From: Ligula intestinalis
Taxonomy: Eukaryota > Platyhelminthes > Cestoda > Diphyllobothriidea > Diphyllobothriidae
Direction of reading: 5' to 3'
Length of the DNA: 64,000 nt
NCBI GenBank assembly: GCA_036362985.1
Contig: JAYGXS010000001.1
Location: forward strand, 47,344,318-47,408,317
Position 1 is the first letter of the stretch; every line of letters begins with the position of its first letter. Positions 57,650-64,000 of this stretch are shown here, piece by piece. The position numbers and the translations under genes are program-made. The notes under the pieces are model-generated. The model worked only from the letters and a program-made list of their open reading frames with translations. It did no database searches and was not told the DNA's origin.

Positions 57650-60600
57650 TGCAAATAAACTTAGTCCTCATTGTTGCATCATCGGGGGTCACTTCGCCTA
57701 TTTATTTTAATATTTTTGTACGCGCCGCATACCTTCAGGCCTTTTTGGCCTCATGAGAAAACTACGACAACAAAATATTGACATCTCAAACGCCAAATAA
57801 ACTGCAAAAATACAATGTTATGAGGCAGAGAAATACATTTTTCCAGCAATACGCTGCCTATATTTGACTATTTTGATTGATTAAAATGCCTTGTAGTACA
57901 TCATCTAGTGGGCAAAATGTTGTCCGTGGAGGTTTATTGTTTGTAAGAGCATTTTTGAAGGGAACGGTAGGGTTGTCTACGCAAGGTGCTACTGACCACA
58001 TTGATACTATGCACGCCGTTTTCAGTGTAAAGTTCCTAATTGGAAAGAAACTTACACATGGTTGTTTTTAAAGCAAAAGAAGGACAGTTGGTCATTTTGT
58101 TGGCATTTAGGTTGATTTTTGTCTAATTTCTATCAGCATTCTACTAGGATTTGTGATTTACTTTCTGGATATCCTCGAAGATTTCCTTCAACTTCCAACA
58201 CCAGTCATCCAAAACACAAAAGTGTCAAATAATTAATTCGCAAACACTGCTTCAATTTGTTCAAGAACTAAGGCGTCGAATTTGTGATTAGTTTTATAAT
58301 CACCAATTCCACGTAAACCAAATGGAAAATGCAATAGCCTATGTAGCTTTTCTATTAAACGTAAAACTGGATCAAACATATATTTTCCTTTAGATCTTAA
58401 ATAGGGATGTATAGTTAGTAAACGCGATGGTATCGTTTTCGGTTAGTATAAACAAAAATTAGACTATGAAAAAAATTTTTCCATAGTATTCGGTTCGGTA
58501 AGACGGAGCCTTTGAAGTGAATGGAACCTGTGCTGACGGTGCAAAAATTATGAGCGATAATAAATTGCTCGGACTTGGAAATAAGGTAAATATAACAACA
58601 AAGCGCATGCAAATTTTGAAAAATTGGTAAATCTAAACGCCATTAGGTGTTTTGGAGAAAATGGAGTGTTGCATAAATGATAAAAGTCGTTCTAATGGCA
58701 CAGCTCACGTTTTTTTTCCTGTTTGTATTCAAAATCAGGTAATAGCCTTCTGCATTATTGCCAGCTCATTGACAAACTGAAAATAATTAGGACAACATAG
58801 TAAATACCCTTGTGTTACAGATGGCCTAGCATAAGCTGCGAGGTGGGGAAGCTTATGTAAGTGTGAGGGTTAGTTTTGAGAAGTCCTTTTAGTTGAGCAT
58901 AATCCATCTAATATACGGTATGGCATCTATTTTCCTGTTTAAAAAAAAGCTTCAGATATGCCCGAAACATTTGAAGTGCAGAATCTTGTTTCGAATGAAT
59001 CACTTTAGTTGGCACTTTATGGATAGCTGAATTGTCCTCTAACCCAACTGTGCTTCCACCAAGATACACTAATTCCAAGGGTTAAAAATGCGTTCAGGCT
59101 ATTCTTACTATCTACCTGTGGGTGCCAGGCCGGAACTTGAATGAATATAGTCACAGCATACTGAGTATGTCTACAATCCAATATGCAATGGAAACATTTC
59201 AACAATATACCACGAGTCCAAACCAAATGACTGCGCCTATATGGCAATTTTTGAATTGTTGACGTTGCACTTTAATACATTTTTAATGAATCTGACTTTA
59301 CAAGAAGGACAAGGTCAAAACGATACCTGACGCATCCTACTTAGAATGAGCGTATATGTGATTTTACGGCCGCCAGTAATCGGACCTGACCAATAAATAA
59401 GGTCGATCAAGGTTTTCATACAAACTGTGACTAATTGCTGTGCATTCTGCCATTAGTACATATTAAAAAATAAATAAAAAAGTTCGTGACCGCAAAGTGC
59501 ACTCCAAATATCATCAAACGTTTTCTCGATTCATATGCTCATTTGTATTTGTATCTGCATATGCAGCATATCAGCTATATTTCATTGCTTATACCACCGT
59601 TATCCAATAAAATTATTTTACCGGTTTGTGATGCACATATTTCATTATACAAAAGCTAAACTTCACGAAAAGAACTCCAATCTGTTCAAGAATTTTCAAG
59701 ATTACCTCACATTAAAATTGTCGTAGACAGTCATCAGTGTCAAATACTGTGCATGTCGATTAAAATGATGCCTAAATTGGTAGAGCTTACTACAAATGGA
59801 TGGCTATCTCAAACTTAACGCTCATCAATGAAACTTGCTGTTGTCAAATAACAGGGTGCCCAGAACAATGTATGCGTTAAACTCAAATAATTAAATACGA
59901 ACGTATTTTTAGGATATTTGACATACTTTATCCTTTTTTTCATAATTACGATTAAATTAGAAATTAGAGCTTCCAGCTCGGTCATCAACCCACTTTATAT
60001 GGGTACTATCATAAACCTATCCTGAACACTGCAAATGCGCGCTTGGCAGTCCGGAGGAGGGATCGAAAACCCATTTGTTCACACTAAATGAGCATATTTT
60101 ATTCATTGTCTGTACCCTTTTAGTTATTTGCCTGTCGTCTTCCACTGTCTAGTGTATCCAGTAGGGATCTTCTTTGACTTGTTTGGTTTTCTGGAGTGGA
60201 GAACTTACAAGTATTTTCAAACTTATTATTGGCACACATTATTGCGTTAATTAAGCCACCATCACCAAATCGGATCCGCTAGCCTGAATAATTCAAATTA
60301 TTGCATGAATTGTGTATTTACAAAAAATAATACTTTAAAAAATATTTTCTAGCAAAGAATGAGCAGTCGATACACTCTGAACTGGCCACACTTTTTAAAC
60401 GCCATGAGTTAAACAGTCGAAATCTGTCAAGAAACGAATGAAGTTTTGAGCTTTAATCGTAGGAACCACATTGTTGAATAATAGATAGTTGAAGTTTAAC
60501 GACTGCTTAGGATTGGCCTTTTGATCGATGTTCTCCTTTATTCGACCATCTATTAGGCTGTGTCGGATTTTCACGCCGAATTTTGTTATTGCAATGAATC

Positions 60601-62400
60601 ATTGAAGAAACCAAAATGATGGATCAACAACATATGCTTCTGTTTATCGTTGCAGGGCGAGAGGCCTGGAAACTCGTGTAAATAAGTTTATTTTTAGTAC
60701 GGAGGACCACACTCAGTCTGTCCGCGTTGGAGCTAAGCCTTTAAGCATTGTTAAAAACGTGCCTTTCCTTTAAGGTGAAGACGGTAAAAAATCAAACAAC
60801 ACGCAAATTGAATTAACATCGCATATTTGGAGTGTCTATTCTGTGATTGAGTCTGTCATTCCTGTTTCACCGTAAGTTATGTTTTTGTAAACGCCTGAAT
60901 GATTTACAAACAACTAACGACTGTGATGCTTTAATTTACGACGAAAGCGAATGTATATTTGAACGTAGGAATTTTTCTGTGCGGGAGATGCCCGAGGACT
61001 CCCACTGACGAGTAAAACGTGGCCATTATCGAGAATTCAGTCATATTTCATAAGAATATCACTAAGAAACAGCCCGAAACACCCATTTATAATAATTCAC
61101 AGCACTAGCAATAACCCTAGAATACTATTTTAGTTTCAGCAGAGAACTTGGCCTGTGAATCTACCGTGCCCTCCTCAAAAGGCAAAGATAACGTAACGTT
61201 CCTTTCTCTTGAGCATCAAAAATAATTGTAACAACGACCGATTGATGGGTTTCAATAAAGGCTACTTTGTGGTTCCTTCATCAATCTAGGAACATCGTGT
61301 TCAGATTAGCAGCAACATCAATCAACGTCAGACCTGGCAAAGCAACCAATATGTGATATTCAAATTTTCTCCTTCTGAAAGTTTTTAGTACAAAACTTAA
61401 CGTGAAGACTTTAGAGGATGAATTGATATACATGCGAACAACCTGTTGTTTTTTAGGCCACGGGTGATAGTATTTCGGAATAGCAGCTATGGTTCCCTTA
61501 CGATGACAAATCATTTGAGGTAAAAAACACAATGAAGGTTCTGAAACCATATTCATCTTTAATTTTTCATGTCGTTTTTATTTAATTGCATGAGTAACAA
61601 GAATAACATAGATCTTATGAAGCTTCGTAAAAAAGTGATTAAACCAAATCAAGGCGATATCAGAGAGTGCTTTGCTTACTGATTGCTTTCATGCCCATGT
61701 TGATAGGCCGTGTTTGAAATTTAAACAGAAGTGGATTCACCATGGATAGACTTAATTTTCCTTAATGTAACAAATATTCAATGCCTAAGGTTTTCTATCT
61801 CTTTCTGTATACACGTAGCTGTATGCAACATATGGATGAAAGAACCAATTTATTTGAATCGCACCAACGTGTCTTCATTACATGCATGGTGATACCAGTA
61901 AGGTGGACCATTTCTGTCTGAATTCTAGGCCATTAGATTCTCCAATGTCCGATCCCGCCTCTAGTCCTGTTTTTTCTCTATATACAAGAGTATATGGTGT
62001 GTGGGGGGAGATAGTCTGATAGATGAGACGCAGACCGACAGGTAGTGTAAACTTCTTACTGCCTAATACCTATCTATGCGTCTGTTCACAAGGTGGACCT
62101 ATCCAATTGTCACTATTAAACTCTCAATTATTCGGTTATTTCAAAGCTGCTTATCCGTTCATGTGCATAAGTTCGTCTATGCGTGAATATGCTTGGATCA
62201 AAATATTAAGATCTAACCACTACAAGTCAATTACGTGAGCCGTGCCTTTATTGCATTGCAATGGTGGCTCTTGTTACCGAACGTTTATGCAAACAGATAA
62301 GATTTGGGCATACTTACCCAGCGGTGCCGGTTCAGCCGTCCTGTCACTGTTGCCCGTTGCTTTCGTGTAACTTGCTAATAACAGTTAAAAATATAAGGAA
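57650..62400. other. AT-rich stretch without recognised genes
   Basis: Only short frames without domains or clear splice signals. No repeat of the families above was noticed. Confidence 0.35.
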
Positions 62401-62451
62401 ATATCCAACCTACTTACTGCGGTATTGAGGTATAAAGCAAGCGCCACAACA

Positions 62452-62709
62452 ATGAAGAACTGCCAGTGCTTGATTATTTTAATAGCAAACATGTTGCTGG
62501 TGTCTGACGGAGAAGAGCACATATATTTGTATTACAGATTTAAGACCACTGTTAGGTTTCTCCCATTCCCGATTTGGAGATGTAACATCCGGCATGTAAC
62601 TTATGTCATCCTGTTGGAGAACCTGCATAGCTCACATTATGCCCATTCAAAGCGATCGATAAAGTCGCATGGACTGCATTCCACAACCCTAACGTTAATT
62701 GTTTCTTAG
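62452..62709 (+). CDS. possible small secreted protein
   Basis: From the ATG at 62452 an 85-residue frame begins MKNCQCLIILIANMLLVSDG, a good secretory signal peptide with a likely cut after Gly20. A short, mostly unremarkable mature region with several His and Ser residues follows. TATAAAG lies at 62430, about 22 bases upstream, which is close for a promoter. It could also be the first exon of a longer spliced gene. No family is recognised. Confidence 0.3.
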   Translation: MKNCQCLIILIANMLLVSDGEEHIYLYYRFKTTVRFLPFPIWRCNIRHVTYVILLENLHSSHYAHSKRSIKSHGLHSTTLTLIVS

Positions 62710-62974
62710 TGCACTCAGATGGTTTGGTAGGTAGCACAAAATATCTCACTCACAGGCTAAATTTATGATAAATGGAGTGCCTTGCATTCTGATATGATAT
62801 GATGAAAAGAAAGATCTTCAGAAAATCAAATTTGAGTCGAAAATTTACAAGCAGGTAGCGCTTGCCTGTCGTCGGACTGAATAAAAATGTTAGAGCTAGG
62901 ATTTCCGCATTATAGGGTTTAGGGGCAGATATTTCATCGAACAGGGGTAGGGTGCAGGAGGGATTAGAGTTACG

Positions 62975-63235
62975 TAACCAGCACAAACAGGCACGTGGAT
63001 CACAATTTACACTACACTGGTTTGCGCGCATGGTCCACTAACTTGCAACCAGCGTAAAACAACAACAGTCTATATGTGCTCGGTCAGGTAGAACTTCACT
63101 GATTTTGCATTCCGCTAGACACGTTCACACCCCCTCTTAATTGTAGTACCTATCGCAGCAGTATTCGCGTCACCCTAACCCCCCGCTTCCACACCTATTC
63201 TATGTAATCGCTGCTTCTAAGCATTCTAGGGCAAT
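62975..63235 (+). pseudogene. Penelope-like element, last codons and 3' UTR
   Basis: STNRHVDHNLHYTGLRAWST (from about 62975) equals the C-terminus of the PLE at 45620-46515. The following 3' UTR (ACAACAGTCTATATGTGCTC, AGAACTTCACTG-TTTGCA) matches 46240-46440. The copy is truncated on both sides and has lost the hammerhead end. Confidence 0.75.
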
Positions 63236-63239
63236 AAAT

Positions 63240-64000
63240 AGAGAACTGTGATGTGGATAGGCTCTTCAAGAACGTTGCCGGTGACCCTATACAGACGGCG
63301 GGAAGGAAAATGAAAGAGCCATTTGGACAGCGGACTCAGTAGGCGTATGTCTGTTGGCAGAAGCTGTGCTGCAGTGGATACGCAGGTGTTTTAAAAGCAC
63401 TTTACTCTTCAACAGATTCATTTCGGACATAATATTATTTTGTTGCCTTTAGCCGATTGCAATGGACATTAGAATTTGCAAATAGTAATTTTTGAAAGTG
63501 GATGTGAGGTCCTCTTAAAGCCTATAAGTCCTTGCATGTGATTATTTTTTTATCGCTGGAGCACTTGGTACATTTACTCTGTGCTCCTGCGTTGACTTTT
63601 TAATGGTCGTTCTTAAATTACTTGAAGAAAGTAACTACTAAAGAATTTAATTTGTGGGTGGTCGCGGACAATTTTTACATCAGAAGTGTATAGAAGTTTT
63701 ATCACGTTTTTGTTTGCGCAAATATTGCTTCTGTACGCGGAATTCAAGCCATCAACATAAAATGCCTACTATATTAAACCAACCATCTGACAAGACCATC
63801 TTAAGCTGAGGTGATGGACACTACTCGTGGTCTACTTACGGCGATTAAGGCGGCCTATTAATATGCTCCAGTCTGATAATAAGGAGACTTCACTATTTGC
63901 AGCACACTAGACGGTTTGCTTGCTGCTGATGACCATATTTGACAGAAATGCATTTAGAAGTCAGTTTTTGGCAAACAATTGTTTTCAGCAACTCTTCATC
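63240..64000. other. window end, no gene recognised
   Basis: No supported feature except the last about 36 bases (GGCAAACAATTGTTTTCAGC onward), which resemble 28455-28490 and so belong to an interspersed repeat cut by the window edge. Confidence 0.35.

Overview
The window reads as eukaryotic nuclear DNA from a repeat-rich, AT-rich invertebrate genome. A flatworm, and most likely a tapeworm, fits best: there are several lineages of GIY-YIG Penelope-like elements (PLEs), hammerhead-ribozyme-like motifs inside repeats, small introns with GT..AG borders, and ATGs sitting a few bases after an AG acceptor, as expected for spliced-leader trans-splicing. The species is inferred from these traits; no marker gene proves it. 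A 400-base assembly gap (N) lies at 49139-49538.

Host genes are few. The best is an apparently single-exon gene at 2959-5367 (+) for an 802-residue membrane receptor with a signal peptide, leucine-rich repeats, one immunoglobulin domain, one membrane span and a long Ser-rich tail, with a TATA box and polyadenylation signal. On the minus strand at 44802-45281 a two-exon gene for a 130-residue single-pass membrane protein can be assembled. On the minus strand at 50994-54138 there is a very large exon (about 1045 codons) of an unrecognised gene, with a clean GTAAGT donor. Weaker candidates are exons at 46771-46842 (+) and 48993-49093 (-) and a small secreted-protein ORF at 62452-62709 (+). The stretches 5.4-17.7 kb, 34.8-36.0 kb, 54.1-56.1 kb and 57.7-62.4 kb are AT-rich DNA in which I see no gene.

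Most of the recognisable content is mobile DNA. From left to right: a decayed PLE tail (60-1010, -); a tRNA-like SINE relic (17720); a 620-bp repeat with a degenerate hammerhead (18595-19215, -); a PLE relic (19380-19830, +); a frameshifted Helitron whose Rep nuclease has been deleted but whose PIF1-type helicase is recognisable (21310-24981, +); a second, better preserved copy of the 620-bp repeat (26845-27462, +); a jockey-like LINE (28790-34125, +) split by a young PLE (29458-32488) that carries an intact 884-codon reverse transcriptase/GIY-YIG ORF between nearly identical terminal repeats; solo PLE ends (36.2 kb and 38.0 kb); a duplicated GC-rich repeat (40.8-42.1 kb); a TIR element with a TA-type insertion signature (42.3-42.8 kb); a PLE of a second lineage (45.6-46.5 kb); a fold-back element containing the assembly gap (49.1-49.6 kb); a fold-back MITE (50.57-50.93 kb); a head-to-head repeat cluster (56.1-57.6 kb); and another PLE tail (62.97-63.24 kb).

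The most interesting theme is the recurrence of hammerhead-ribozyme-like motifs in at least four kinds of repeat. Each has a loopless, self-complementary stem III (ACGT, AGCT or AATT after GAA, followed by C). In the intact PLE the catalytic CTGANGA segment has changed to a sequence that supplies an in-frame ATG, so a ribozyme relic now sits inside the N-terminal coding region.
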